This document shows positions 7,897 through 16,656 of a stretch of 64,000 bases of DNA, in pieces (within the stretch, counting starts at the first letter, position 1; each line of letters starts with the position of its first letter). Below the pieces are notes generated by a model that was given only the letters and a program-made list of their open reading frames with translations, was not told where the DNA came from and made no database searches. Source of the stretch: Frankia sp. R82 (GTDB lineage: Bacteria; Actinomycetota; Actinomycetes; Frankiales; Frankiaceae); the NCBI RefSeq assembly GCF_023716925.1, contig NZ_JAMQQG010000001.1, positions 1 through 64,000 on the forward strand, read 5' to 3'. Both the position numbers and the translations under genes were made by a program.

Positions 7897-8598
7897 GTGA
7901 CCAGGCGTTTCCCCCTCACCCGCCGTTTTCCTGAACCCGCGTCCCGGTGGCCGTCCGGTCATCCGTCCCGGCGCCGGTCCGGACGGCTGCTCGCCGCGAC
8001 CGCGGCGGCCGCGGCGACGCTGCTCACCACCGTGGCCTGCGGCCCGGCCGGCTCGGCCAGCTCGGCCAGCTCGGCCGCCGGCTCGAGCACGTCGGCCGGT
8101 GCCGTTCCGACGGCGGCACCCGGCACCGCCAGCGCCGACCTCGGCGATCTGCACATCCGCGGCGCCTACATCCCGCAGCAGTCGTCCGACACGGAGGCCG
8201 CCGCGTATCTGACCGTCACCAACACCGGTGGCACGCCCGACGCCCTCACCTCGATCGCCACCCCGGCGGCGCCGAAGGTCGGCCTGCACACCACGGTGAG
8301 CCGCGGCGGCTCGGCGTCGATGCAGCAGATCACCGAGCTCGCCGTGCCCGCCCACGGCACGGCCGCGCTCGCCGTCGGACACAACCACGCCATGCTGGAG
8401 AACCCCGTCCACCGGCTGGTCAAGGGCGAGCACGTGCAGCTCACTCTCACCTTCGCCCACGCCGGCACGGTCACCCTCACGGTGCCCGTCGTCGGCTACA
8501 CCGGCCCCAACAGCCACGACGTACCCGACACGGACATGTCCGGCATGGATATGTCCGGCATGGACATGTCCGGGACCTCAACGTCCGGCCGACGATGA
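7897..8598 (+). CDS. PCu(A)C-family periplasmic copper chaperone lipoprotein
   Basis: A 233-residue Cu(I) chaperone. A basic n-region and LLAATAAAAATLLTTVAC give a lipobox cysteine, followed by a Ser/Ala linker and the beta-sandwich domain. The Cu ligands fit the H/M pattern: VGLHTTV, then SMQQITEL, then GHNHAMLENPVHRL. The C-terminus has a methionine-rich run DMSGMDMSGMDMSG made by a 15-base DNA repeat at 8533-8577, possibly an extra copper-binding tail. GTG 7897 follows GGAGAG by eight bases. It forms an operon with the Sco1-like and DyP genes; copper would pass PCu(A)C to Sco to oxidase. Confidence 0.9.
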   Translation: MTRRFPLTRRFPEPASRWPSGHPSRRRSGRLLAATAAAAATLLTTVACGPAGSASSASSAAGSSTSAGAVPTAAPGTASADLGDLHIRGAYIPQQSSDTEAAAYLTVTNTGGTPDALTSIATPAAPKVGLHTTVSRGGSASMQQITELAVPAHGTAALAVGHNHAMLENPVHRLVKGEHVQLTLTFAHAGTVTLTVPVVGYTGPNSHDVPDTDMSGMDMSGMDMSGTSTSGRR

Positions 8599-8648
8599 CA
8601 GCGACAGCGACCAACCGGCGACGGCCCCAGGCGGTTTTTCGTGGGTCA

Positions 8649-8730
8649 AGAGGCTGCCGCGGTCAGGCCGCGAAGCGCGGTCGCTGGGCACGGTGGTTTT
8701 CGGGCTGAGCGACCGCGGTTCGCGGAGTGG
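8649..8730 (+). repeat. Dispersed hairpin element, copy A
   Basis: Intergenic element about 82 bases long, close to 85% identical by eye to the reverse complement of 56719-56800. Arms at 8671-8685 and 8708-8722 pair over 14 of 15 positions with a 22-base loop. Located 50 bases after the PCu(A)C stop. Confidence 0.85.
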
Positions 8731-8806
8731 CCCGGGCGGCTGACAACGGCCAGGGCGGCGACGTCAACGTTGGCGCCCGTCAGCGTCGGTTCCTAGGGTG
8801 GGAGGT

Positions 8807-9637
8807 ATGGGGTATCTGGACGACAAGGTGGTGCTTGTCACCGGTGCTGCAGCCGGATTCGGTGAGCTGATCGCAACCCAGGTGGCTGCGCGGGGGGCGA
8901 TCGCCGTTGCGCTCGACGTCGACGCCGCCGGCGCCACCAGGGTGGCCGCCGCGATCGAGGCCGCCGGCGGTCGGGCGCTCGGCCTCGGCCTCGACGTGCG
9001 GGACCGGCCGGCCTTCGCCGCTGCTGCCGCCCAGGTGATCTCGACGTACGGTCGGCTCGACGTCCTGGTCAACAACGCCGGGGTGATGCCACTGGCGTTC
9101 CTCGCCGACCACGCCCGCGCCGCCGATGCCTGGGACCGGGCCATCGACGTCAACCTCAAGGGTGTCCTGCACGGCGTCTACGCGGTGTACGACCACATGG
9201 CCGCCCGCGGCGGGCACATCGTCAACATCTCCTCGGTGTACGGCAACGCCGGAGTGGCCGGAGCAGCGGTCTACAGCGCCACGAAGGCCGCGGTCGCGAC
9301 CCTGTCGAACGCGCTGCGGGTCGAAAGCCAGGGAAAGATCAAGGTGACCGTGGTGCGGCCCAGCGGAGTGCTCGGCACGAACCTGGGCACCACGGTCGTC
9401 GATGCCACCGCGGCCGCGCCCCTGGCCGCCCACCGGATTCCGTCCTGGCGGGAGCACATCACCGCGCTCAGCGAGGGTCGGCTCACGGCAGAGCAGCGCG
9501 ACCTCGACCATGCGCAGTACTGGACGCTCTCGCCCGGCGAGGTGGCCGACGCCGTCGTCCACGTCATTGATCAGCCACTCGGCGTGGCCATCACCGAACT
9601 GACCCTGCGCGCGACCGGCGAAGACTATGTCTTCTGA
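8807..9637 (+). CDS. Short-chain dehydrogenase/reductase
   Basis: A 276-residue NAD(P)-dependent classical SDR. The cofactor loop TGAAAGFG is near residues 14-21, NNAG follows, the catalytic serine is in NISSVYG, and the YxxxK pair is in VYSATKAAV. An aspartate (ALDVD) after the second strand suggests preference for NAD over NADP. ATG 8807 is preferred; GTG 8798 has no ribosome site, though the purine-rich run directly before ATG makes the exact start uncertain. Substrate unknown. Its stop overlaps the start of the next gene by 11 bases, so the two are co-transcribed. Confidence 0.9.
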   Translation: MGYLDDKVVLVTGAAAGFGELIATQVAARGAIAVALDVDAAGATRVAAAIEAAGGRALGLGLDVRDRPAFAAAAAQVISTYGRLDVLVNNAGVMPLAFLADHARAADAWDRAIDVNLKGVLHGVYAVYDHMAARGGHIVNISSVYGNAGVAGAAVYSATKAAVATLSNALRVESQGKIKVTVVRPSGVLGTNLGTTVVDATAAAPLAAHRIPSWREHITALSEGRLTAEQRDLDHAQYWTLSPGEVADAVVHVIDQPLGVAITELTLRATGEDYVF

Positions 9638-10598
9638 GGCTCCACCACCCAGGCCGACCGAGGCTCCACCAGTCAGGGCCGCCGAGGCGCCGCCGCCCAG
9701 GGCCGCCGCCGGCGGATCATCCGAGGCGGCGCCGGTGGCCGTGGCGGGGGCGCAGGCGCTGGGCCGGTCGGTCGCGGAGGCGGTCGAGGTGTTCGCCACC
9801 CTGCGCGACGACGAGTGGACGATCCCATCCGCGTGCCCCGGCTGGACCCTGCACACGGTGCTCGCCCATCTGACCTTGGGCATCGCGGGCATCAGCGGGC
9901 TACTGACCCCCGAACCGCCGCCGCCGGGCCTCGAGTTCGAAGCGGCAACCGACGTCCAAGCCCGTGCCCTGGCCGCCCGCCCGCCCGCCGAGCTACTCGG
10001 GCTGCTACGCAAGGCCGGCCCCGCCGCGGCCGCCCTGTTCGGCGCGCTGCCCCCCGCCCTGGCGGCTCGGCAGATCACCATGGGTACCGCCGGCACCTAT
10101 CCCTTCGCGCACTTCGCCGATGCCCTCACCTTCGACGCCACCTGCCACCTGCGTTGGGACATCCTGGCCCCGCGCGGCCCCCTCCAGCGGTCCCTGCCGG
10201 ACGTCGACGCCGGACGGCTGTCCGCCGCCGTGCGCTGGCTCGCCGGCGGCATCCCACAGATGACCACCCAGGCCTTCCGGGACCTGCTCACCGATCCACT
10301 CACCATCGTCATCACCGGCCCCGAGCCCATGACGATCCGGATCTCGCCGCACGCCCGGCTGGCCGAGGTGACCCCCGGTGCTGCCGAGCGCGGCCAGACA
10401 CCGGTCGTCGACGATCTGGCCGCCGACGACCGGAGCCCGACGGCCGGCGACAGGAACCCGGCACGGGCAACGGTGCGCAGCTCGGCGGAGGCGTTCATCC
10501 TGTGGGCAACCGGCCGCGAACCACACCGGGACCGGACCGAACTTCTCGGTGATGCCACCTATGCGACCTGGGCGCTGGCGGAGTTCCGCGTCTACTAG
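9627..10598 (+). CDS. Mycothiol-dependent maleylpyruvate isomerase-like (DinB-fold) protein
   Basis: A 323-residue protein of the DinB/MDMPI superfamily of metal-binding four-helix bundles. The opening EWTIPSACPGWTLHTVLAHLTLG matches the family start, whose histidine binds metal; further histidines in YPFAHFADALTFDATCHLRWD complete the site. A C-terminal domain resembles the MDMPI C-domain. The first 40 residues are a Pro/Ala repeat (EAPPPRP, EAPPVRA, EAPPPRA) that may be disordered. It starts inside the end of the SDR gene. Reaction and thiol partner are unknown; many such genes are misnamed isomerases. Confidence 0.82.
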   Translation: MSSEAPPPRPTEAPPVRAAEAPPPRAAAGGSSEAAPVAVAGAQALGRSVAEAVEVFATLRDDEWTIPSACPGWTLHTVLAHLTLGIAGISGLLTPEPPPPGLEFEAATDVQARALAARPPAELLGLLRKAGPAAAALFGALPPALAARQITMGTAGTYPFAHFADALTFDATCHLRWDILAPRGPLQRSLPDVDAGRLSAAVRWLAGGIPQMTTQAFRDLLTDPLTIVITGPEPMTIRISPHARLAEVTPGAAERGQTPVVDDLAADDRSPTAGDRNPARATVRSSAEAFILWATGREPHRDRTELLGDATYATWALAEFRVY

Positions 10599-10602
10599 AA
10601 CC

Positions 10603-10643
10603 GCGCCCAGCGACCACGCATCGCACCCCGCCCATGGCAGCCA
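10603..10643 (-). repeat. Dispersed hairpin element, half copy C
   Basis: The reverse strand matches the first half of the element seen at 8649 and 56800, including the arm at 10609-10623. The second arm is missing because the MDMPI-like coding sequence occupies that side. Confidence 0.7.
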
Positions 10644-10977
10644 CCGTGACGGAAGTTCTGTCCGTGTTCCAGCGTGCTTCCGGCCGTGTACGTCGACCGT
10701 GCACGTCGACCGTGCACGTCGGCCGTGGCGACGCCACGATCCGCGGGTCCGGCCTGACCCCCGACGGGTGGTCCTGGCCCGTCGAGACGCAGGCCTGCCA
10801 TCACGTTCCGCGCAGACATGCCGGAGAGTGACCGTCCCAGGGGCCGGTGGACGTTCCACCAGCACACCCCCGCCCCCATCCACCCCCGACACCCACCAAC
10901 CGGCACCCTCCGTGCCACCCACACCACTTCCTGCAACGAAACCGGCTCGGTCACGGATGACCGAAAGCCATGATCCG

Positions 10978-11038
10978 TTCCTGCCGAGGCTTGGTGAAGG
11001 ATCTGCGGGCCGGAACCTTCACTCCGCCTCGGCAGGAA
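10978..11038. repeat. 61-base nested inverted repeat
   Basis: Outer arms TTCCTGCCGAGGC (10978-10990) and GCCTCGGCAGGAA (11026-11038) are perfect 13-base complements. Inside them GTGAAGG (10994-11000) pairs with CCTTCAC (11016-11022), leaving a 15-base loop. It could be a strong terminator for the upstream genes, an attenuator for the MFS gene, or a remnant of a small palindromic mobile element. Confidence 0.8.
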
Positions 11039-11208
11039 TCCGTGACTTGGCGTACTGGTCGCCGGCCACGGCGGACACGGGCGCACGGGCGCGCGCTGTC
11101 GGATGACGAGCCGGGGCCGGCTGTCGGCGCGCGGCGATGATCGGCTGTAGTGCAAGAGGTGTCTCATGACGGGATGAATCGCGGCTCGGCGTCCTAACGT
11201 GGGGAAAT

Positions 11209-12600
11209 GTGACCGCTGTCGACCCGCAGCCCACGCACCAACCGTGTTCGTCGGCACCTGAGGAACGGTTACTGCCGGGCACACCGACGTCCGGCGAGCG
11301 GTTGCCCCCGGGCTCGGCGACGTCCGAGGGGATGTTGTTGCCGGGCTCACCGGCGCTGCGCCGGCTGCAGACGGCGGTGGTGGCTGCGGGGCTCGCCGCG
11401 TTCGCGATGCTCTATTCGACGCAGGCCTCCCTGCCGCAGATCGCGGACACCTTCGGGGTGGATGCGACCTGGTCCAGCCTGACCGTGTCGGTAACGACCG
11501 GGGCGCTGGCGATCTCGGTGCTGCCGATGTCGGCGCTGGCCGATCGGTTCGGCCCGACCCGGGTCATGATCGTCGGGCTGATGGCGGGCTGTGTGTGTGT
11601 CGGGCTGGGTGCGACCGCGCCGAACCTACCGCTGTTCCTGCTCTCCCGGGGGGCGGCGGGGCTGTCGTTGTCGTCCGTGGTCGCGGTGGCGATGGGGCAC
11701 ATCGGTGATCGGGTGCATCCGCGGGCGGCCGCGGCGGCGGTCGGGATGTACGTGTCGGCGACCTCGCTGGGTGGTCTGCTCGGCCGTCTCGTACCGGCGG
11801 GGCTCGACAGCCACGGCGGCTGGCGGGTCGCGGTCGCCGCGGTGGCGGGAGTCGGAGCCGTGTGCACGGCAATCTTCGCGCTGACCGTCCCGGGTGGAGT
11901 CACCGCTCGCCGTCGCGGCGCCGGACGGCAGGCGGCCGGAACCGGCGGAATCGGCGGAGATGAGCGGACGGTCGGCGCTGTCGGCGCTGGCCGGACGGGC
12001 GGGACCGGCAGAGCTGGGGAGACCGGTGCGGTGATCCGTCGGCATCTGCGAGATCCCGGGATCCTGCGGCTGTGCGGGGTCGGGATGGTGCTGATGGGCG
12101 GCTTCGTGGCCACCTACAACTATCTGACCTACCGGCTCACCGAGGCGCCGTTCCGGCTCTCGAGCGCGACGATCGGCCTGGTGTTCTGCGCGTATCTCGC
12201 CGGCACGGTGACCTCGACGGCGGCCGGACGGCTCACGGTCCGGCTCGGGCGACGGCCCGTGCTGCTCGGGGCGATCGCGATCGCCCTGGCCGGGCTGGCA
12301 CTCACCGTGCCGGACACTCTTGGCTGCGTGCTGGTCGGGCTGGTCGTCTACACCGCCGGGTTCTTCGCGGCGCATTCCGTGGCCAGCGGCTGGGTCGGCG
12401 CGCGGGCGGTGACCGGCCGCGCCGAGGCGTCCGCCCTCTACCTGCTCGGCTACTACCTGGGTTCGAGCGTCGGCGGCACCCTGATCGGCCTGGCCTGGAC
12501 GGCCGCCGGCTGGCCGGCGACGGTCTGCTGTGTCGCCGCGACCCAACTCGCCGCCGCCCTGCTCGCGCCACGGGTCGAACCGATCCCGCCGGCGTCCTGA
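11209..12600 (+). CDS. MFS transporter (12-segment drug/sugar efflux type)
   Basis: A 463-residue major facilitator. After a 45-residue hydrophilic lead with two LPPG/LLPG-like repeats, the membrane domain begins LQTAVVAAGLAAFAMLYSTQ. The loop 2-3 signature ALADRFGPTRVMIVG is the MFS D-R-x-G motif, and a second copy GRLTVRLGRRPVLLG follows the central loop. Order and the ATFGVD-type first loop resemble the YnfM-like subfamily. The central cytoplasmic loop is a Gly/Arg-rich run. GTG 11209 follows GGGGA by four bases. Substrate not predictable. A six-copy 17-base repeat follows the stop. Confidence 0.9.
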   Translation: MTAVDPQPTHQPCSSAPEERLLPGTPTSGERLPPGSATSEGMLLPGSPALRRLQTAVVAAGLAAFAMLYSTQASLPQIADTFGVDATWSSLTVSVTTGALAISVLPMSALADRFGPTRVMIVGLMAGCVCVGLGATAPNLPLFLLSRGAAGLSLSSVVAVAMGHIGDRVHPRAAAAAVGMYVSATSLGGLLGRLVPAGLDSHGGWRVAVAAVAGVGAVCTAIFALTVPGGVTARRRGAGRQAAGTGGIGGDERTVGAVGAGRTGGTGRAGETGAVIRRHLRDPGILRLCGVGMVLMGGFVATYNYLTYRLTEAPFRLSSATIGLVFCAYLAGTVTSTAAGRLTVRLGRRPVLLGAIAIALAGLALTVPDTLGCVLVGLVVYTAGFFAAHSVASGWVGARAVTGRAEASALYLLGYYLGSSVGGTLIGLAWTAAGWPATVCCVAATQLAAALLAPRVEPIPPAS

Positions 12601-12602
12601 AC

Positions 12603-12704
12603 GACGATTCCGGCACCGCGACGATTCCAGTGCCACGGCGATCTCGACACCACGATGATCTCCACACCACGATGATCTCGGTGCCACGACGATCTCGGTG
12701 CCGG
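12603..12704. repeat. 17-base degenerate tandem repeat, six copies
   Basis: Units start at 12603, 12620, 12637, 12654, 12671 and 12688, each of the form GRYGATYYCSRYRCCRC (for example GACGATTCCGGCACCGC). It lies between the convergent MFS and nudC genes, immediately after the MFS stop. Copies differ at a few positions, so the array is not recent. Confidence 0.9.
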
Positions 12705-12733
12705 ATGCCGGGCCACGGGCCGCACCGGTGATT

Positions 12734-13822
12734 TCAGCCGGCAGCCACCCAGGATTCGATCATGTTGCGGGCGATGGAGACCCGGCCCGGCAGCAGCAGT
12801 GGTGGCGCGGCGTCGACATCGGCGTCCGCGCGCACGTCGGCGGCCATAGTGGCCCGGGTGAGGCTGCGGATACGCGGGGCGGCGCGCCACTCCCCACGGG
12901 CCAGCGCCTCGCGCAGCTCGTCGCGGTGCATCCAGCGGGCCTCACTGATCTCGGTCTCGTCCAGGCGCAGCGGCTGGCCCGGATCGGCCAGAGCGTGGAA
13001 TCCGATCATCAGGGATCGCGGGAACGGCCAGGCCTGGCTGCCCAGGTAGCGGACGTCGGTGACGCCGACCCCGACCTCCTCGGCGATCTCCCGCACGACG
13101 CACGCCTCCAGTGACTCGCCGGCCTCGACGAACCCGGCAAGCACCGAGAACCGGCCGGGTGGCCAGGCCCGGTGCCGTCCGAGCAGCGCCCGGTCACCGC
13201 CATCGTGCACCAGGACGATCACCGCCGGGTCCGTCCGTGGGTACTCCTCGTGCCCCGCGGCTTCGCACGCCCGGGCCCAGCCGGCGTTGACCGGCATGGT
13301 CGGCGAGCCGTCCCGGGTGCAGAATCGGGCCCGATCATGCCAGTTGACCAGGCCGACGGCCGTGGCCAACAGAGCGCCGTCGAGGGAGCCCACCTCGCCG
13401 CCCACCACATGTCCGTTCAACCACTCGACCTCGGACCCGGCGCCGGCCAGCGACTGCGCACCACGAAGCACCCAGTAGGCGGTCCCGTCGGCCTCGCCGA
13501 GCAGCATCGCCTCCGGCGGCGGCGAGCCGGCGAACTCCGCACCCGCGCGGGTCCACAGCCGCGACTCGGACCGGGTCACCGGGAGCAGGCCGTCCTGATC
13601 GACGACGAGTACCCGCGCGCTGCCCCAGCCCTCCTTCTGCCGATCGGAATCGCGGCGCAGGTGCTCGTCCCGTTCGAGGGCTGTTCCGGCGAAGGTCGGC
13701 GTGCGCACCAGCTCGAAGTGGGTCGGCCGGCCATGCGCCGACTCGACGCGCGCGGACGGCTCGCCGTGGACTGACGGCTCGCCGTGGACTGACGCTGGGT
13801 GGGTGGGCTCAGGATGGGACAC
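12734..13822 (-). CDS. nudC: NADH pyrophosphatase (NudC-type Nudix hydrolase)
   Basis: A 362-residue Nudix enzyme that splits NAD(H) to NMN and AMP, and in related proteins removes NAD caps from RNA. The Nudix box GFVEAGESLEACVVREIAEEVGV is complete in form and the NudC-specific SQAWPFPRSLM follows it. The zinc-ribbon region is degenerate: the pairs normally CxxC appear as CTRDG and CEAAG, each with one cysteine, so zinc is probably not bound. GTG 13822 has a GGGAG site; the ATG at 13873 has none. The N-terminus contains a duplicated 18-base unit (13755-13790) encoding HGEPSV-type repeats. Convergent with the MFS gene. Confidence 0.9.
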   Translation of the reverse strand: MSHPEPTHPASVHGEPSVHGEPSARVESAHGRPTHFELVRTPTFAGTALERDEHLRRDSDRQKEGWGSARVLVVDQDGLLPVTRSESRLWTRAGAEFAGSPPPEAMLLGEADGTAYWVLRGAQSLAGAGSEVEWLNGHVVGGEVGSLDGALLATAVGLVNWHDRARFCTRDGSPTMPVNAGWARACEAAGHEEYPRTDPAVIVLVHDGGDRALLGRHRAWPPGRFSVLAGFVEAGESLEACVVREIAEEVGVGVTDVRYLGSQAWPFPRSLMIGFHALADPGQPLRLDETEISEARWMHRDELREALARGEWRAAPRIRSLTRATMAADVRADADVDAAPPLLLPGRVSIARNMIESWVAAG

Positions 13823-14002
13823 GGCACCATTCTCCCGCTCGGACCACACACAGGGCACAGTCGCGGGGCGCATCCGGGGTCACGTGACAACGCACGATCA
13901 GAATCAGCCTTCGACGAACCGGGAAGCCTGTCATACTGCTGCTGCGCGCGACTGTCTCGCTACTGGTCTGCCTCTGCGCGCCTGCACCCTGGAGGTTCCA
14001 GC

Positions 14003-15427
14003 GTGAGCAGCGACGGTCCCGGTAGCGGAATCAGCCTGGTCCTGCTTGCGGACCAGGCGAAGCCGGTAGCGGCGATCCCGCCGCACGATCTGCTGGTGTT
14101 TCTGCTCGGAGTGGCTTCGCTTTTGGCCGGGGCGCTGGTGCTGGGCCGGCTGGCCGAGCGGGTGGGACTGCCGGTGATCGTCGGTGAACTGACCACCGGT
14201 GTCCTGCTCGGGCCGTCGGTATTCGCCAGAGCCGCACCGGACACGGCGCACTGGTTGTTCCCCACCGATCCCAGCCGGTTCCATCTGCTCGAGGCGGTCG
14301 GGCAGATCGGTGTCATCCTGTTCGTCGGCATGACCGGCACCGAGATGGACGTCTCCGCCGTGCTGCGCCGAGGTCGTACCGCCGTGCAGGTCAGCCTCGG
14401 CGGCCTGCTCATCCCACTCGGCCTCGGCGTGGTGACGGGCCTGCTCCTGCCGTCCGGCCTGCTGTCCGGGAAGGTCCACACCGGGGTGTTCGCGCTGTTC
14501 CTCGGGGTGGCGATGGCGGTCAGCGCCATCCCGGTGATCGCCCGGATCCTCGTCGATCTGAACCTGCTGCATCATCGCATCGGCCAGCTCACCCTTGCCG
14601 CCGGCACCGTGGACGACGCCGTCGGCTGGCTGTTGCTGTCCGTGGTGTCGGCGCTTGCGACGACCGGGGTGCGCACCGGGGACGTGCTCACCTCGGTGGG
14701 CTGTGTGCTGGCGACCGTGGCCGTGGCGGTCGTGGTGGGGCGGCCCGTCGCCGAGGCCGCACTGTCGTGGAGTGTGCGTCGCCGCACGACGAGCGAGTCC
14801 CCGGCGGCAACGGCCAGCCTGGCCTGCACGGTGATGATCCTCGGTGCTGCGGCCGCGACCCAGGCGCTGAAACTCGAGGCGATCTTCGGGGCGTTCGTCA
14901 TTGGCATGGTGATCGGGTCACGCCGGTCGTTCGATCCGCGGCTCGTGGCGCCGCTGCGCCTGGTCGTGACCGGGGTGCTCGCCCCGCTCTTCTTCGCCAT
15001 GGCGGGGCTGCGGGTGGACCTGGGCGCCCTGGGCCGGCCGAAGGTCCTGGCCGCAGCCGCCGTCGTGCTCGCGGTGGCGGTGGCGGGCAAGTTCCTGGGC
15101 GCCTATCTCGGGGCGCGGCTGAGTCGTCTCAGTCACTGGGAGGCGCTGTCCCTCGGCGCCGGGATGAACGCCCGCGGGGTCGTGGAGATCGTGGTCGCCG
15201 GCACGGGTATGCGGCTCGGGGTGATCAGCCCCGCCGGCTACACGGTGGTGGTGCTGGTCGCGGTCGCCACCTCGGTGATGGCACCGCCGCTGCTGCGCTG
15301 GGCGGTCGCGCGGGGAGCACTCGCCCCCGCCGTCCCCGGCCCCGTTCCTGCGGTAGCCGATCTGGCGGGCGCGCCCCCCGCGCCCCGTGACGAGCTCCCG
15401 GTTCCGGCTCCCGGGCCGATCGGCTGA
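14003..15427 (+). CDS. CPA2-family cation/proton antiporter
   Basis: A 474-residue membrane protein with about 12-13 hydrophobic segments. GLPVIVGELTTGVLLGPSVF is the conserved first-repeat signature of Kef/CPA2 antiporters and TVDDAVGWLLLSVV carries the paired aspartates of the ion site. There is no C-terminal TrkA-N domain; the tail is a short Pro/Ala run. GTG 14003 is fixed by GGAGG at 13991-13995. Likely exchanges Na+ or K+ for H+ at the cytoplasmic membrane. Divergent from nudC and 19 bases from the convergent enoyl-CoA hydratase gene. Confidence 0.92.
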   Translation: MSSDGPGSGISLVLLADQAKPVAAIPPHDLLVFLLGVASLLAGALVLGRLAERVGLPVIVGELTTGVLLGPSVFARAAPDTAHWLFPTDPSRFHLLEAVGQIGVILFVGMTGTEMDVSAVLRRGRTAVQVSLGGLLIPLGLGVVTGLLLPSGLLSGKVHTGVFALFLGVAMAVSAIPVIARILVDLNLLHHRIGQLTLAAGTVDDAVGWLLLSVVSALATTGVRTGDVLTSVGCVLATVAVAVVVGRPVAEAALSWSVRRRTTSESPAATASLACTVMILGAAAATQALKLEAIFGAFVIGMVIGSRRSFDPRLVAPLRLVVTGVLAPLFFAMAGLRVDLGALGRPKVLAAAAVVLAVAVAGKFLGAYLGARLSRLSHWEALSLGAGMNARGVVEIVVAGTGMRLGVISPAGYTVVVLVAVATSVMAPPLLRWAVARGALAPAVPGPVPAVADLAGAPPAPRDELPVPAPGPIG

Positions 15428-15446
15428 GCCCACCCGCCCCGGCCGG

Positions 15447-16232
15447 TCAGACGAACTTCGGCGCCCGCTTCTCGACGAACGCGGCCGCGCCCTCCCGGCC
15501 GTCACCGCCGGCACAGGCGGAGATGCCACGAGCCTCGAGCTCCAGCTGGCTCTCCAGGCCGTTGTCGTAGGTGGCGGCGAGCAGCCGACGGATCGTGCGG
15601 TGCGCATCCGCCGACCCGGACGCGATCCGTCGCGCGAGCGCCGTTGCTTCCGACTCAAGTTCTTCGGCCGGCACGACCCGGGTGACCAGCCCCCACTCCT
15701 GTGCCTCGGCTGCTGACAGCCGACGGTTGGTGAACATCAGTTCCTGGGCGCGGCGCAGGCCGATCAGCCGCGGCAGCGCATAGGAGGTGGCGCCGTCCGG
15801 GCTGAGCCCGACGTTCGAGTAGGCCAGGGTGAACGTCGCCGACTCCGCGGCAAGCACCAGATCGCCGAGGACGGCAAGCCCGATGCCGGCACCCGCCGTG
15901 ACCCCGTTCACCGCCACGACCAGCGGCACGTCCATGCGGGCGAAGGTGGTGACGGCCCGGTGCAGGAGATCGGCGAGTTTCTTCATCTCCGCCTCGCTCC
16001 GATCGCCGTAGCCGACCATCTCCTTCACGTCGCCGCCGGCGCAGAAGAAGCGCCCGGCGCCGGTCAGCAGCACCGCCCGTACGGACGGGTCGCCTGCCAC
16101 GTCATAGGCGGCCTGGGCCAGCTCCGCGGCCAGTTCCTGGGTGATGCCGTTCGCCGCGTCCGGACGGTTCAGCGTGATCCGCGCCACGGCGTTGTCGTGC
16201 TCGACCGTCAGAGTGCGGAACTGCGAGCTCAT
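15447..16232 (-). CDS. Enoyl-CoA hydratase/isomerase (crotonase family)
   Basis: A 261-residue crotonase-fold enzyme. The oxyanion-hole segments are visible as GRFFCAGGDVKEM and VAVNGVTAGAGIGLAVLGDLVLA, and SNVGLSPDGATSYALPRLIG is the usual catalytic loop. One expected catalytic glutamate (as in the hydratase G-x-x-P-E position) is replaced by aspartate in LSPDGATS, which is common in PaaG/PaaB-like isomerases and related subfamilies, so hydration versus isomerisation is open. ATG 16232 has GGAG seven bases before it; the frame extends upstream to 16346 without support. Confidence 0.9.
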   Translation of the reverse strand: MSSQFRTLTVEHDNAVARITLNRPDAANGITQELAAELAQAAYDVAGDPSVRAVLLTGAGRFFCAGGDVKEMVGYGDRSEAEMKKLADLLHRAVTTFARMDVPLVVAVNGVTAGAGIGLAVLGDLVLAAESATFTLAYSNVGLSPDGATSYALPRLIGLRRAQELMFTNRRLSAAEAQEWGLVTRVVPAEELESEATALARRIASGSADAHRTIRRLLAATYDNGLESQLELEARGISACAGGDGREGAAAFVEKRAPKFV

Positions 16233-16422
16233 CGGGGGACTCCGTTCGGGGATCTCGGGCCGGCTGACTTCCGGTTCACCACCCACATCTACCAGTACTG
16301 GCGCCGTGCCGCACAGACAAGGCACAGCAACACCCAGGCCATCCACAGGTAATCAAGCGATATCGCGACTAACGTGGCGTCACTCCGGTAACACCGCCGG
16401 ATATCGAGAAAGGGCGTCGATA

Positions 16423-16527
16423 ATGCCGCTGAAGAAGATTCTTCCGCCACCGCCGAAGCCGAAGCCGAAGCCGAAGAAAGCCAAGAAGCCACTGCCCCAT
16501 TCCTTCCCCGAAAAGCGCTCCTGGTAG
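16423..16527 (+). CDS. 34-residue Lys/Pro-rich small protein
   Basis: Encodes MPLKKILPPPP, a KPKPKPKKAKK run, and a C-terminus PHSFPEKRSW. The 6-base unit GCCGAA/GCCGAAG recurs in the DNA of the Lys-Pro run. A purine-rich site AAAGGG lies eight bases before the ATG, and the gene ends 129 bases before the ABC exporter. Net charge is strongly positive and there is no signal peptide or membrane segment. No family is recognised; it could be a nucleic-acid-binding or membrane-active peptide, or a substrate of the exporter. It is short enough that a chance frame remains possible. Confidence 0.55.
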   Translation: MPLKKILPPPPKPKPKPKKAKKPLPHSFPEKRSW

Positions 16528-16656
16528 GAGACCGGAAAACCCGGGGCCGGTCCGGAGCGCACCAGCGACGCAGTCCCCACTCCGGGCCGGCCAGCCGGCG
16601 ATGACGCGGAACTTCGGGGTGGCAGAAAAGCCGGGCAGCGGCTGGAGGGTCGGGGT

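Larger units (their letters stand above)
10599..11208. other. 610-base non-coding stretch with three kinds of repeat
   Basis: Between the MDMPI-like gene and the MFS gene. It contains the half copy of the dispersed hairpin element (10603-10643), a 13-base direct repeat CGTCGACCGTGCA twice in tandem with a degenerate third copy near 10684-10721, and the large nested inverted repeat at 10978-11038. Long open frames on either strand have no ribosome site or recognisable sequence, so no gene is called. Confidence 0.6.
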
